Positions 37,836-46,704 of a DNA stretch of 64,000 nt are shown piece by piece (position 1 is the stretch's first letter; each line of letters opens with the position of its first letter). Source of the stretch: Bin55 sp963664665 (GTDB lineage Bacteria; Pseudomonadota; Gammaproteobacteria; Pseudomonadales; Azotimanducaceae); assembly GCA_963664665.2 (NCBI GenBank), contig CAXXMH010000008.1, positions 248,001 to 312,000 of the forward strand. Reading direction: 5' to 3'. The position numbers and the translations under genes were made by a program. The notes beneath the pieces were generated by a model. The model worked only from the letters and a program-made list of their open reading frames with translations, ran no database searches and was not told where the DNA came from.

Positions 37836-39116
37836 CTATTTCGGCGAGTCGTCCGCATGCACGAGCAACGCCCACGATTTCTTACCGCGTCTGAGCAAGT
37901 GATACTGTCCAAATAGCGCATCTGCCCTTACTAACAGCTCGTCCACGTCTTGGATTTTCCGACCATTCAATGTGATTCCACCTTGCTGTACAAGTTGACG
38001 GGCACGCCCTTTAGAAGGTACCAACCCTACCGCTACCAAGCCATCTAAAAGACTGTCGTTCTCATGTACGTGTGCACTGGTTACGCCATCGAGTTCTAAC
38101 TGCGCCAAATCAACCGCATTGAGGCCATCAGTGTCCCCACCAAATAATGCTTTTGTAATGCGCTCCGCTGAACGCAACCCCGACACACCGTGCACAAGTT
38201 CCGTTATCTTCGATGCCAAATGGCGCTGCCCATCACGTCGGGATGGTTCCGCCTCATGAGCGTCCGCAATCGCATTGATGGTGTCAATGTCATCGTACGT
38301 AAAGTAACTTAGAAACGGTCTTACGTCCGAGTCGTCAACGTTTAGCCAAAACTGGTAGAACGCATAGGGCGAGGTTAAGTTCGGATCTAACCAGATGGCG
38401 CCACCTGTGCTCTTACCGAATTTCTTGCCGTCGCTGCGTTCGACGAGTGGCAGAGTTAACCCGTAAGTTGCACCTCGTTCCACGCGTCGAATTAGATCAA
38501 TTCCGCTTACGATATTGCCCCACTGATCCTGGCCACCTACCTGTATAGTGCAGTTGAAATCTCGATACAACTGGAGGAAATCAAGCGCTTGAACCAGCGC
38601 GTAACTGAATTCTGTGTATGAAATACCACCGCCTTCGCGTCCAAGACGTGACTTGATTGCATCGCGCTGAATTAAGGCGTTTACCGAAAAGTGTTTACCT
38701 ACGTCCCGTAGAAACTCGATCAAACTTGTGCTGCGTGCCCAGTCGTAGTTATTCACCATCAAAGCAGCATTCGAACCCTCGAAACTTACAAACCGGTTGG
38801 CCTGTTCCTGGAGCCGGTTCGCCCACTCATGTACGACTTCGGCCGGATTGAGTTGCCGTTCCTCATCACGACCTGAAGGGTCGCCAATAAGACCGGTTGC
38901 CCCGCCCACTAACACAATCGGCCTGTGACCGCACCTTTGAAACCGTCCAAGTGCCAAAAGTGGAACCAGATTGCCTACATGGAGGCTTGGCGCTGTTGGG
39001 TCAAATCCGCAATACACCATTCTCGATGCGCCACCTAAGTGCTCGTCGAATTCATGTCCGTGTGATCGTTGTACGAGCAGAGCGCGAACATCGAGATCTT
39101 TGAGAATGTCAGGCAT
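37836..39116 (-). CDS. tyrS: Tyrosyl-tRNA synthetase
   Basis: A 426-residue class I synthetase that charges tRNA-Tyr. The HIGH-type motif is PSLHVGNLVP (about 43-52), followed by VGGATGLIGDPSGRDEER. The tyrosine and tRNA pocket contains YCGFDPTAPSLH and GGQDQWGNI, and the KMSKS-type motif is KKFGKST (about 229). The C-terminal S4 RNA-binding domain is LVQQGGITLNGRKI. It sits directly upstream of the rRNA operon on the same strand. A tyrS-rrn adjacency like this is what I remember in Pseudomonas. Confidence 0.96.
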   Translation of the reverse strand: MPDILKDLDVRALLVQRSHGHEFDEHLGGASRMVYCGFDPTAPSLHVGNLVPLLALGRFQRCGHRPIVLVGGATGLIGDPSGRDEERQLNPAEVVHEWANRLQEQANRFVSFEGSNAALMVNNYDWARSTSLIEFLRDVGKHFSVNALIQRDAIKSRLGREGGGISYTEFSYALVQALDFLQLYRDFNCTIQVGGQDQWGNIVSGIDLIRRVERGATYGLTLPLVERSDGKKFGKSTGGAIWLDPNLTSPYAFYQFWLNVDDSDVRPFLSYFTYDDIDTINAIADAHEAEPSRRDGQRHLASKITELVHGVSGLRSAERITKALFGGDTDGLNAVDLAQLELDGVTSAHVHENDSLLDGLVAVGLVPSKGRARQLVQQGGITLNGRKIQDVDELLVRADALFGQYHLLRRGKKSWALLVHADDSPK

Positions 39117-39177
39117 TAAAGAGGTCTTTTACAGAGAAAAGAATCATTGTGTAAAAAATTATCCAACTCGCCGTAAA

Positions 39178-39201
39178 ACTCCGCAGTCTAGGGTGGGGAT
39201 A
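39178..39201 (+). repeat. Left near-repeat flanking the second TnpB element
   Basis: ACTCC then TAGGGTGGGG and TA. It aligns with 40547-40570 at 18 of 24 positions, in direct orientation. It may mark the left end of the IS or a remnant of another copy's right end. Confidence 0.4.
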
Positions 39202-39367
39202 TAAGGCGTAGCCACGTTAACATGGCTTTGGGGTGGCGCGTTCGGAGCACACGTCTCGGCGGTATTTGGCGATAAAGACCAAGTGAACATACAGGGCGAA
39301 ACGCCATTCCTGCCTGTGCGATATTCGTCTGGTGAAAGCCATAAATCGATATTACGATTAGGCGGCG

Positions 39368-40588
39368 ATGTTCAAAGCAACTAAAGTCCGCCTGTATCCC
39401 ACGTCGGATCAACGCCGCGCACTGGCGTTTCAATTCGGGGCGATGCGGTGGGCCTATAACTTCGCCTTGCATTGGCGTCGCGAAGCCTGGTCGGAACGGG
39501 ACGAACGCATCAGCAAGCGGATGACCCTGGATCGCCTGGTGGCATTGAAGGCAGCGGAGGAAACAGCGTGGCTCAAGGAAGCGGACAGCCAAGCGTTGCA
39601 GCAATCGGTGATTCATCTGGATGTTGCCTTCGTGCGATTTTTCAAGGGGCTGGGGCGCTACCCGCGCTTTAAAAGCAAGCACGGCAAGCAATCCATGTCC
39701 TACCCGCAACGGGTCAAGGTCGTGGAGGGACGCGCTCTGTACTTACCCAAAGTGGGTGTTGTCAAGGCTGTGCTGCACCGGGAGCTGGTTGGCAGGATTA
39801 AAACTGTGACCGTCTCGCACACGGCAACAGGGAAGTACTACGCCTCGATCCTGTGCGATGACGGACAGGACGCGCCTGAACCTATCAAAGAGCTTGCGGA
39901 GGAGAACGTCACGGGGTTGGATATGGGGTTGTCCCATCTGGTGATCGCCAGCACCGGCGAGAAACAAAGCAACCCGCGCTTTTTAAATCGTGCCTCGGCG
40001 AACTTGCGGCGCAAGCAACAATCCCTGTCCCGGAAAAAGAAGGGATCCGCCAACCGCAACAAGGCGCGCGTGCTGGTTGCCAAGGCGCATGAGAAGGTAG
40101 CCAATGCACGCAACGACTTCCAGCACAAATGGTCGAGACGACTGATTGACGAAAACCAAGCAATCTGCGTGGAGACACTGAAGGTCAAGAACATGCTCAA
40201 AAACCGCAGGCTTGCCAAACCTATTGCTGATGCGGCATGGGGCGGGCTGGTGCAGAAGCTGGACTACAAGGCGACTTGGGCAGGCAAGCACCTGGTGCGG
40301 ATTGACCCCTGGTATCCGTCCACCAAAACCTGTTGCCACTGCGCCTCGAAAATGGCGAGCCTGCCCCTGTCAGCACGTCAATGGACGTGCACAACATGTG
40401 GCGCGGCTCATGACCGGGACATTAACGCTGCGCTGAACATCAAACAGCAAGGCATCCTGCAATTACAGGCGGAAGGGCTATCCGTCTCTGCTTGTGGAGG
40501 CTTGCGTAAGACGGGCAACTGCCCGCTGCTGCCTGAGAAACAAGAAACTCCATCCTTTAGGGTGGGGGTAGTCACTTCGATATACTAA
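39368..40588 (+). CDS. tnpB: TnpB RNA-guided nuclease (IS200/IS605-type), second solo copy
   Basis: A 406-residue TnpB from a different lineage than the copy at 8157 (starts MFKATKVRLYPT). RuvC residues are intact: Asp in TGLDMGLSHLV, Glu in CVETLKVKNML, Asp in HDRDINAALNI. The zinc ribbon is CCHC...CTTCG. A Lys/Arg-rich stretch follows LRRKQQSLSRKKKG. No tnpA accompanies it. It lies in the intergenic space between tyrS and the M23 peptidase gene, where it may have separated a divergent promoter pair. Confidence 0.9.
   Translation: MFKATKVRLYPTSDQRRALAFQFGAMRWAYNFALHWRREAWSERDERISKRMTLDRLVALKAAEETAWLKEADSQALQQSVIHLDVAFVRFFKGLGRYPRFKSKHGKQSMSYPQRVKVVEGRALYLPKVGVVKAVLHRELVGRIKTVTVSHTATGKYYASILCDDGQDAPEPIKELAEENVTGLDMGLSHLVIASTGEKQSNPRFLNRASANLRRKQQSLSRKKKGSANRNKARVLVAKAHEKVANARNDFQHKWSRRLIDENQAICVETLKVKNMLKNRRLAKPIADAAWGGLVQKLDYKATWAGKHLVRIDPWYPSTKTCCHCASKMASLPLSARQWTCTTCGAAHDRDINAALNIKQQGILQLQAEGLSVSACGGLRKTGNCPLLPEKQETPSFRVGVVTSIY
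40550..40565 (+). ncRNA. Right-end hairpin of the TnpB element / guide RNA
   Basis: CCATCC-TTTA-GGGTGG forms a 6-bp stem inside the last codons of tnpB, a shape typical of IS200/IS605 right ends. The guide would start shortly after, near 40575. Boundary not resolved. Confidence 0.45.
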
Positions 40589-40758
40589 CGTGCCTGCCAA
40601 AATGTATAGACGCATCGCGCTTATGATAAGGTGCACTTTCGTCACTGCGAAAGCGTCATCTTTCGTATTTAACGGTTGCTCGTTACACGAACGGTGGTCA
40701 GGTTATTTTGCCGTTTACAAGGATGTAGACCTCGGCTGACACAAGGAGTGCTAACGCG

Positions 40759-42138
40759 GTGAAACGCGCGAACGTCAACAAAACGGCGCATACAGGAGTA
40801 AGCTTCGTCATTTCATTCCTTAGGAAAATTCCAATACGCATAGCCTGCGGCGCAGTCGTCATGGGTGTCGTTTTCCTTTCGGCACAGGCGTACCTCGCAT
40901 TTCCTTCATTCGATACCTACGAACCTGACGCATCAGATGTATTGATTGAAGAGGTTGCACGTGAATCCAAGCCAGTTGAGATTCCTGTGTTGCCTCGGAT
41001 AAACTACGACCATCCACTTGCTCCGCGCCTTCTGTCACACCAAATCGAACGCGGCGATACTTTAGGCAGACTGCTTACTTCGTTCGGCACAGATGAGCGA
41101 GACATAAACCGTATTGTTTCTTGTCGAGGTGAATGCCGAAAACTACACCGACTTATTCCCGGCGCATCCCTAACCGTCCGATTGACCCACGATGGACGTC
41201 TGGTGTCCATCGGGCAATCACTACCGTACGGTCAGATTCGGCAGTACCACGTTTATTCAGGCGACATCCAGATCACGACGTCCGACGTCGAACGCCAAAC
41301 CGTTACAGCCTACAAACACGTTGTCATTCGCGAAGGTGAGTCGCCGATCAGTGCAGCGTTACGCAGCGGCGGAATTAAAGAAGCGACGGTTTTACGCGCT
41401 ACCCAGATTCTCGAGTATGACATTGATTTTTGGCGAAACGTCTACCCAAACGATGAATTTGAGATCTACTTCGATCAGATATTTGTGAACGATGAACACG
41501 TTGAGGACGGCAACATATATGCATTGCGCTTCGTCAACCGCGGTAAGCTCCACGAAGCGTACCTTCATACCGACGGACTTCACTACGAAGCTGACGGCTC
41601 GGCCATACAGAAACAGTTCTTGAAGGCACCATTACGCTACAAGCGGATTTCGTCCAATTTCTCAAACGCACGAAAACACCCGATTCTGGGATACACGAGA
41701 GCACACAAAGGCGTCGATTACGCTGCACCGAGAGGAACTCCTATTCGAGCAACTGCTGACGGTGTTGTTAGTCGCGTGACTCGTAACGATCGCGCAGCAG
41801 GGAATTTCCTCGTTATTAGGCACTCAAACGGCTTCGACACGCGTTATCTGCACTTAAGCGGTTTCGCACCCGGGATCTCGAAGGGTACGCACGTATCTCG
41901 AGGTAGTACGATCGGCTATGTTGGTTCGACCGGTTATAGCACTGGCCCTCATCTACATTACGAAGTCATCAAGAATGGGCGCCACCTTAATCCGCTCTCC
42001 GTGCCAAACCCAAGCATTGAAAGTCTCGAAGGGACACAAAAGAATCTATTTTTGGCGAATGTAGAGAACTACCTAGTTATGATCGAACGGTTGCGCGAAC
42101 AAAATTTGATCGTCGAGCCAGTCGCCGTCGCGGATTAG
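40759..42138 (+). CDS. M23 family murein endopeptidase
   Basis: A 459-residue periplasmic peptidase of the MepM/YebA type, which cuts D,D-crosslinks of peptidoglycan to allow expansion. One N-terminal TM/signal anchor (about 28-50) is followed by a LysM/OapA-like region (HQIERGDTLGRLLTSFG) and a central domain. The LytM domain has the zinc ligands in AHKGVDYAAP (H, D) and GPHLHYEV (H-x-H), about 320-415. The GTG start is preceded by AAGGAG. The anhydro-MurNAc kinase gene follows 17 bp downstream, consistent with wall turnover and recycling. Confidence 0.9.
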   Translation: MKRANVNKTAHTGVSFVISFLRKIPIRIACGAVVMGVVFLSAQAYLAFPSFDTYEPDASDVLIEEVARESKPVEIPVLPRINYDHPLAPRLLSHQIERGDTLGRLLTSFGTDERDINRIVSCRGECRKLHRLIPGASLTVRLTHDGRLVSIGQSLPYGQIRQYHVYSGDIQITTSDVERQTVTAYKHVVIREGESPISAALRSGGIKEATVLRATQILEYDIDFWRNVYPNDEFEIYFDQIFVNDEHVEDGNIYALRFVNRGKLHEAYLHTDGLHYEADGSAIQKQFLKAPLRYKRISSNFSNARKHPILGYTRAHKGVDYAAPRGTPIRATADGVVSRVTRNDRAAGNFLVIRHSNGFDTRYLHLSGFAPGISKGTHVSRGSTIGYVGSTGYSTGPHLHYEVIKNGRHLNPLSVPNPSIESLEGTQKNLFLANVENYLVMIERLREQNLIVEPVAVAD

Positions 42139-42155
42139 TCGAATCGTAATCCAAG

Positions 42156-43253
42156 ATGCTGTTTGTCGGCGTCATGACCGGCACGAGTGTCGACGGTTTG
42201 GACCTCGCGCTGCTTGATCTTCCGAAGAATTTAAGACCTCAGGCCGCCTCTACTACCTCGTTTCCTCCGACGTTACGCGACCGTTTAATCGCGCTTACTT
42301 CACCTGGTCGCGATGAAGTCGCTCGAATGGGTGCGGCACATGTTCAGCTCGGTGACTTTATCGCGTCTGCATGTCTCGACTTCCTTGCTAAGCACAACAT
42401 TAATGCGAGTAAGGTACGAGCCATCGGCAGCCACGGCCAAACGATTCGCCACCACCCTACCTCGAACTACCCGCATTCCGTCCAAATCGGTAGTGGTCAT
42501 GTGATCGCAGAGCGGACCGGCATTGACGTTGTCGCGGATTTCCGTGGTCGTGATATTGCAGCAGGGGGACAAGGCGCCCCGCTGGTACCCCGTTATCACG
42601 ACGCGCTGTTTCGAGATCCTATTCTCTCACGGGTAGTCCTCAACGTCGGAGGCATCGCCAACGTATCGATTCTGGATCCCAAGAACTCAGCGAGTAGGGG
42701 ATTTGACACGGGACCCGGTAATGCGCTTTTAGACGCGTGGGTGCAGGAATGTCGTGGCGAGCCGTATGACCTTGGTGGGGCTTGGGCCCGATCGGGTAAG
42801 GTTCACGAACCGTTGCTAAAACAATTGCTGAGTGACCTTTATTACGAAAAGATACCACCAAAAAGCACGGGAAAAGAGCACTTTAATCTAAGCTACTTGC
42901 AGAAATCTCTCACCGAAATTGACGTCAACGATCAAGCTGACGTGCAAGCGACGCTCGTTGAATTAACCGCCAAAACCGTTACGTCAGCGATAGATCAGTA
43001 TGCAGCCGCGAGTACTGACGTCGTCGTGTGTGGAGGAGGCCGTCTAAACGATTACCTTATGACTCGATTGCAGTCTCTAAATCCTGCTCGAGCAGTACGA
43101 ACCTCCGAATCTCTAGGTATCGACGGCGACGCGATCGAGGCTGCGGCGTTTGCTTATCTAGCATGGCAGTTCATCGAACGCTTGCCTGGGAACGAGCCAG
43201 CGGTAACGGGTGCCGACGGATTACGTGTATTGGGGAGTCTGTATCCCGCTTAA
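42156..43253 (+). CDS. anmK: Anhydro-N-acetylmuramic acid kinase
   Basis: A 365-residue kinase that opens and phosphorylates 1,6-anhydro-MurNAc released during wall turnover, giving MurNAc-6-P. It starts with the family's GVMTGTSVDGLDLAL nucleotide-binding loop. Further signatures are GSHGQTIRHHP, VADFRGRDIAAGGQGAPLVP, RVVLNVGGIANVS and GFDTGPGNALLDAW. Length is normal. Downstream of the M23 peptidase in a likely operon. Confidence 0.96.
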   Translation: MLFVGVMTGTSVDGLDLALLDLPKNLRPQAASTTSFPPTLRDRLIALTSPGRDEVARMGAAHVQLGDFIASACLDFLAKHNINASKVRAIGSHGQTIRHHPTSNYPHSVQIGSGHVIAERTGIDVVADFRGRDIAAGGQGAPLVPRYHDALFRDPILSRVVLNVGGIANVSILDPKNSASRGFDTGPGNALLDAWVQECRGEPYDLGGAWARSGKVHEPLLKQLLSDLYYEKIPPKSTGKEHFNLSYLQKSLTEIDVNDQADVQATLVELTAKTVTSAIDQYAAASTDVVVCGGGRLNDYLMTRLQSLNPARAVRTSESLGIDGDAIEAAAFAYLAWQFIERLPGNEPAVTGADGLRVLGSLYPA

Positions 43254-43273
43254 TGGCTTCTTAGATAACTACG

Positions 43274-43606
43274 CTACAAGGCAAATGAATTGCCGCAACC
43301 ACAGGTGGACGAAGCATTGGGGTTGTTCACAACGAATTGCGATCCCTGTAGATCTTCCTTATAGTCAATCTCCGCACCGGCAAGATACGGATAGCTCATT
43401 GAATCAACAACCATCCGTACGCCACTGCGTTCAACTACAGCATCATCCTCAGCGGTTGCGTCATCGAACGTGAATCCGTAGGAAAATCCATTGCAGCCGC
43501 CACCGGTAATAAAGACGCGGAGTTTCAGATCTGGATCGCCTTCTTCAACAATCAAATCCAGTACTTTGCGCGCAGCGCGTTCGGAGAATTGGATATCAGT
43601 GCTCAT
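43274..43606 (-). CDS. erpA: Iron-sulfur cluster insertion protein ErpA
   Basis: A 110-residue A-type carrier that delivers Fe-S clusters to target proteins, including those of isoprenoid synthesis. The three conserved cysteines are in GGGCNGF and STCGCGNSF. The start at 43606 (MSTDIQFSERAARK) is chosen because it matches family length and alignment. An in-frame start at 43660 would add 18 unrelated residues and overlap the divergent ClC gene. Confidence 0.93.
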   Translation of the reverse strand: MSTDIQFSERAARKVLDLIVEEGDPDLKLRVFITGGGCNGFSYGFTFDDATAEDDAVVERSGVRMVVDSMSYPYLAGAEIDYKEDLQGSQFVVNNPNASSTCGCGNSFAL

Positions 43607-43635
43607 AGTTTCTAAACCAAATTTTAGCGTCTGAT

Positions 43636-44955
43636 ATGACTGAACAGCCTTCCGTGACACGTGGGTCGCTAGATGTTCTGCGGTACATACGACTCATTGC
43701 TATTGCAGCACTCATTGCAGTCTTGGTGACTTTGGTGATTGCAGGCTTGTTTCATGCAATCCGACTCTTGTCGCTAGCTGTAGGCATGGAATTGGAGCGG
43801 TACGAGGATGCACCGATATGGTTGCGATCGACGCTTCCATTAGTCGGATTTCTGCTCCTAATGACGTACGTTCGTGTATTTCGGGTGGACGGTCGCGACG
43901 TCGGTGGCACGCACACGCTCAACCGCATGGCGAACTTTAACGGCAATTTCCCGTGGCGAAATGCTGCCATGCAGTTTGTAAGTGCAGCAACAGCATTAGC
44001 GGCAGGATTCTCAGGTGGTCGTGACGGACCCGGGTTGCATCTCGGTGCTTGGGTGGCGTCAACGTTTCGAGCGCGACTAAGACTAACGCGTGCCGAGGCA
44101 GATTTACTGATTCGAACAGGAATGACTGCAGCCATCGCCGCTGGCTTTCACACGACGTTTGCGGCAGTTTTGTTTGTCGCTGGCATCATCAAGACTGAGC
44201 CGATGTCTGCCCGAAGCTTCATACCGCTGACTATCGCGGCAGCACTGGGTAGCGTTCTCTCTACGTGGCTAGGCGTAGATCAGCTCGCAGTCGGTACTCG
44301 AATCTATTCGACGTTAGGTGCAATCGAATGGTTGTTTGTCATCGGGATGGCGGTTCCGATATTGCTCGTTGGAATCGCCACGATGCGCCTGGTAATCGAT
44401 TTCACGCGCGTGCGTGGGCCACTCTACGCTCGCATCATGGTGATGGCGCTACTGACCGCTGGACTTGCTGCGGTCTTTCCCGATGTTCTTGGTCTCGGCT
44501 ATGACACATTAACTGCCCTTGAGCAAAACCAACTCGGGGTCGGCGTTTTGTATTTAACCGCGTTCGTGACGATCAAGCTACTCCTCACGTCCGCTTCAGT
44601 CGCATTTGGCGTACCCTTGGGGGTGATCGGACCCACGATCGTCAATGGAGGCGTTCTTGGCGCATTGTGCTACACCGCTTTCTCGATCGTATTCCCCGAT
44701 CTAATAGTTGCGCCGGTAAGTCTCTACGTTCTACTCGGAGCTGCTGCATTGCTCGGTACAGTTTTCAATGTACCGTTCGCGGCCATCGTATTCTTCTTAG
44801 AAATCACGATGAATCTATGGTTGACACTGCAGGTCGCGTTGACCATTCTGTTGGCACACGAATGCAAAATAAAACTCTGGGGAACACAATCGATCTTTGA
44901 AGCGCGCTTGGTTGCCCAAGGTATCAATGTGAGAGCGCGTGCCGATATGATCTAG
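43636..44955 (+). CDS. ClC-family chloride channel/transporter, divergent
   Basis: A 439-residue integral membrane protein with about 10-11 TM segments and the ClC fold. The usual GSGIP ion-binding motif is replaced (DVGGTHTLNRM), and GREGP appears as GGRDGPGLHLG near residue 130, so the gating glutamate is aspartate. The GxFxP region reads VNGGVLGAL. These changes suggest altered coupling or ion preference. No CBS domains follow. It is transcribed toward hemJ, 10 bp away, possibly in one operon. Confidence 0.82.
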   Translation: MTEQPSVTRGSLDVLRYIRLIAIAALIAVLVTLVIAGLFHAIRLLSLAVGMELERYEDAPIWLRSTLPLVGFLLLMTYVRVFRVDGRDVGGTHTLNRMANFNGNFPWRNAAMQFVSAATALAAGFSGGRDGPGLHLGAWVASTFRARLRLTRAEADLLIRTGMTAAIAAGFHTTFAAVLFVAGIIKTEPMSARSFIPLTIAAALGSVLSTWLGVDQLAVGTRIYSTLGAIEWLFVIGMAVPILLVGIATMRLVIDFTRVRGPLYARIMVMALLTAGLAAVFPDVLGLGYDTLTALEQNQLGVGVLYLTAFVTIKLLLTSASVAFGVPLGVIGPTIVNGGVLGALCYTAFSIVFPDLIVAPVSLYVLLGAAALLGTVFNVPFAAIVFFLEITMNLWLTLQVALTILLAHECKIKLWGTQSIFEARLVAQGINVRARADMI

Positions 44956-44965
44956 GGATAAATCT

Positions 44966-45394
44966 GTGTATTTAGCCATCAAATCGCTACATTTGATCTC
45001 GATGGTCGCGTGGTTTGCCGCGATGTTCTACCTACCTCGACTCTTTGTCTATCACTGTACTACCCCGAACGTTCAAGCTGCAGAAATGCTCGCGACAATG
45101 GAGCGTCGACTGTACCGCGCAATCATGACCCCCGCGGCACTACTCACATTGGTTTTTGGAGTCTGGTTATCCGTTATCAATTGGACTGCGTATCAAACGG
45201 CGGTTTGGTTCTGGGTTAAATTAGTGTGCGTTCTGGCATTGTTCGCTTACCACGGCATGTGTGGTGGAATGGTTCGTGCCTTCCGCGACAACTCCAATCA
45301 ACGAAGCCAAAAGTTCTATCGAATTTTCAATGAAGTGCCGCTGGTATTCCTCGTGTTGATCGTGTTTGTCGCGGTGTTTAAACCCACCTTCTAA
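44966..45394 (+). CDS. hemJ: Protoporphyrinogen IX oxidase HemJ
   Basis: A 142-residue four-TM protein of the HemJ (UPF0093) family, which oxidises protoporphyrinogen IX to protoporphyrin IX at the membrane. Typical features are the N-terminal HLISMVAWFAAMFYLPRLFVYH with the conserved His, MERRLYRAIMTPAALLT and WFWVKLVCVLALFAYHG. The start is GTG. The next gene is hemL, so early and late haem steps are neighbours. Confidence 0.92.
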   Translation: MYLAIKSLHLISMVAWFAAMFYLPRLFVYHCTTPNVQAAEMLATMERRLYRAIMTPAALLTLVFGVWLSVINWTAYQTAVWFWVKLVCVLALFAYHGMCGGMVRAFRDNSNQRSQKFYRIFNEVPLVFLVLIVFVAVFKPTF

Positions 45395-45417
45395 CTCTAC
45401 CTTTAGGTTTCCTACGA

Positions 45418-46704
45418 ATGACACGTTCCACGTCTGACGCGCTGTATGAACGGGCGTGCAAAGTCATTCCTGGCGGTGTCAATTCCCCAGTACGGGCGTT
45501 TCGAGGCGTCGGTGGGACACCAGTATTTTTCAAGCAAGCAAACGGCGCGCATGTGACCGATGTGGACGGAAATCAATACATCGATTACGTCGCATCGTGG
45601 GGACCAATGCTTCAAGGATTCTCGTTTCAACCAGTGGTTGACGCAGTTCGTGAGCAAGCGGCACTTGCGCTTAGTTTCGGTGCACCTACTGAAATCGAAA
45701 TTGACATGGCAGAGCTGATCTGTGAGCGAATGCCATCGATCGAGAAGGTCCGCATGGTCAATTCAGGAACTGAAGCGACTATGTCAGCTATTCGGTTAGC
45801 ACGCGGCATTACGCGACGAGACAAAATCGTGAAATTCGAAGGTGGATTCCATGGTCATGGAGACTCCCTGCTCGTCAAAGCTGGCTCCGGAGTCCTTACG
45901 CTAGGACTCCCGGACTCCCCCGGCGTGCCTGCTGACCTCGCACAACATACCCTTACGGTGGAATACAACAATCTCGATGCAATCGATCAGGTATTCGATG
46001 CGTACGGTCGGGAAATTGCCGCGGTAATCGTTGAACCTGTCGCCGGAAATATGGGTTGCATCCCACCCATTCCTGGTTTTCTAGAAGGTCTCCGCACACA
46101 GACCGCAAATCACGGCGCTTTACTAATTTTCGATGAAGTCATGACCGGATTTCGCGTTGCATCAGGCGGAGCTCAGCAGCTTTACAACGTGCAACCTGAC
46201 CTCACCACTCTCGGCAAGGTTATTGGCGGCGGTTTACCTGTCGGTGCGTTTGGCGGATTGGCTGAATACATGGATCAATTGGCGCCAGTTGGATCAATCT
46301 ACCAGTCCGGCACATTGTCCGGCAACCCACTTGCGATGCGATCAGGCTTTGCACTGTTAAGCTCCCTTGACGCGGATCAATATCGATCGCTCGAACAACA
46401 ATCCACTCGACTCGTCACTGAACTCGAGAAGGTCGCTCGAGCCAACGGTGTTGACGTGGTTATCAATCAAGTCGGCGCCATGTTTAGCATCTTTTTCACC
46501 GATCAGTCCGAAGTAACGTGTTTCAACCATGTGAACAATGCAGACGCAGAGCGCTATCGAAAATTCTTCCACGGTATGCTTGCCGAGGGTGTCTACTTGG
46601 CGCCTTCGCCCTTCGAGTCCGCGTTCGTTAGTACATGCCATACGGACGCGATCCTCGATGAGACCGTGATGGCTGCAGACAAGGTCTTTTCTCAACTCGC
46701 ATGA
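45418..46704 (+). CDS. hemL: Glutamate-1-semialdehyde 2,1-aminomutase
   Basis: A 428-residue PLP enzyme that converts glutamate-1-semialdehyde to 5-aminolevulinate. The N-terminus reads VIPGGVNSPVRAFRGVGGTP. Other signatures are VNSGTEATMSAIRLAR, FEGGFHGHGDSLLVKAGSG, LIFDEVMTGFR and LGKVIGGGLPVGAFGG with the PLP lysine near residue 265. It overlaps the following kinase gene by 4 bp (ATGA), indicating translational coupling. Confidence 0.97.
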   Translation: MTRSTSDALYERACKVIPGGVNSPVRAFRGVGGTPVFFKQANGAHVTDVDGNQYIDYVASWGPMLQGFSFQPVVDAVREQAALALSFGAPTEIEIDMAELICERMPSIEKVRMVNSGTEATMSAIRLARGITRRDKIVKFEGGFHGHGDSLLVKAGSGVLTLGLPDSPGVPADLAQHTLTVEYNNLDAIDQVFDAYGREIAAVIVEPVAGNMGCIPPIPGFLEGLRTQTANHGALLIFDEVMTGFRVASGGAQQLYNVQPDLTTLGKVIGGGLPVGAFGGLAEYMDQLAPVGSIYQSGTLSGNPLAMRSGFALLSSLDADQYRSLEQQSTRLVTELEKVARANGVDVVINQVGAMFSIFFTDQSEVTCFNHVNNADAERYRKFFHGMLAEGVYLAPSPFESAFVSTCHTDAILDETVMAADKVFSQLA

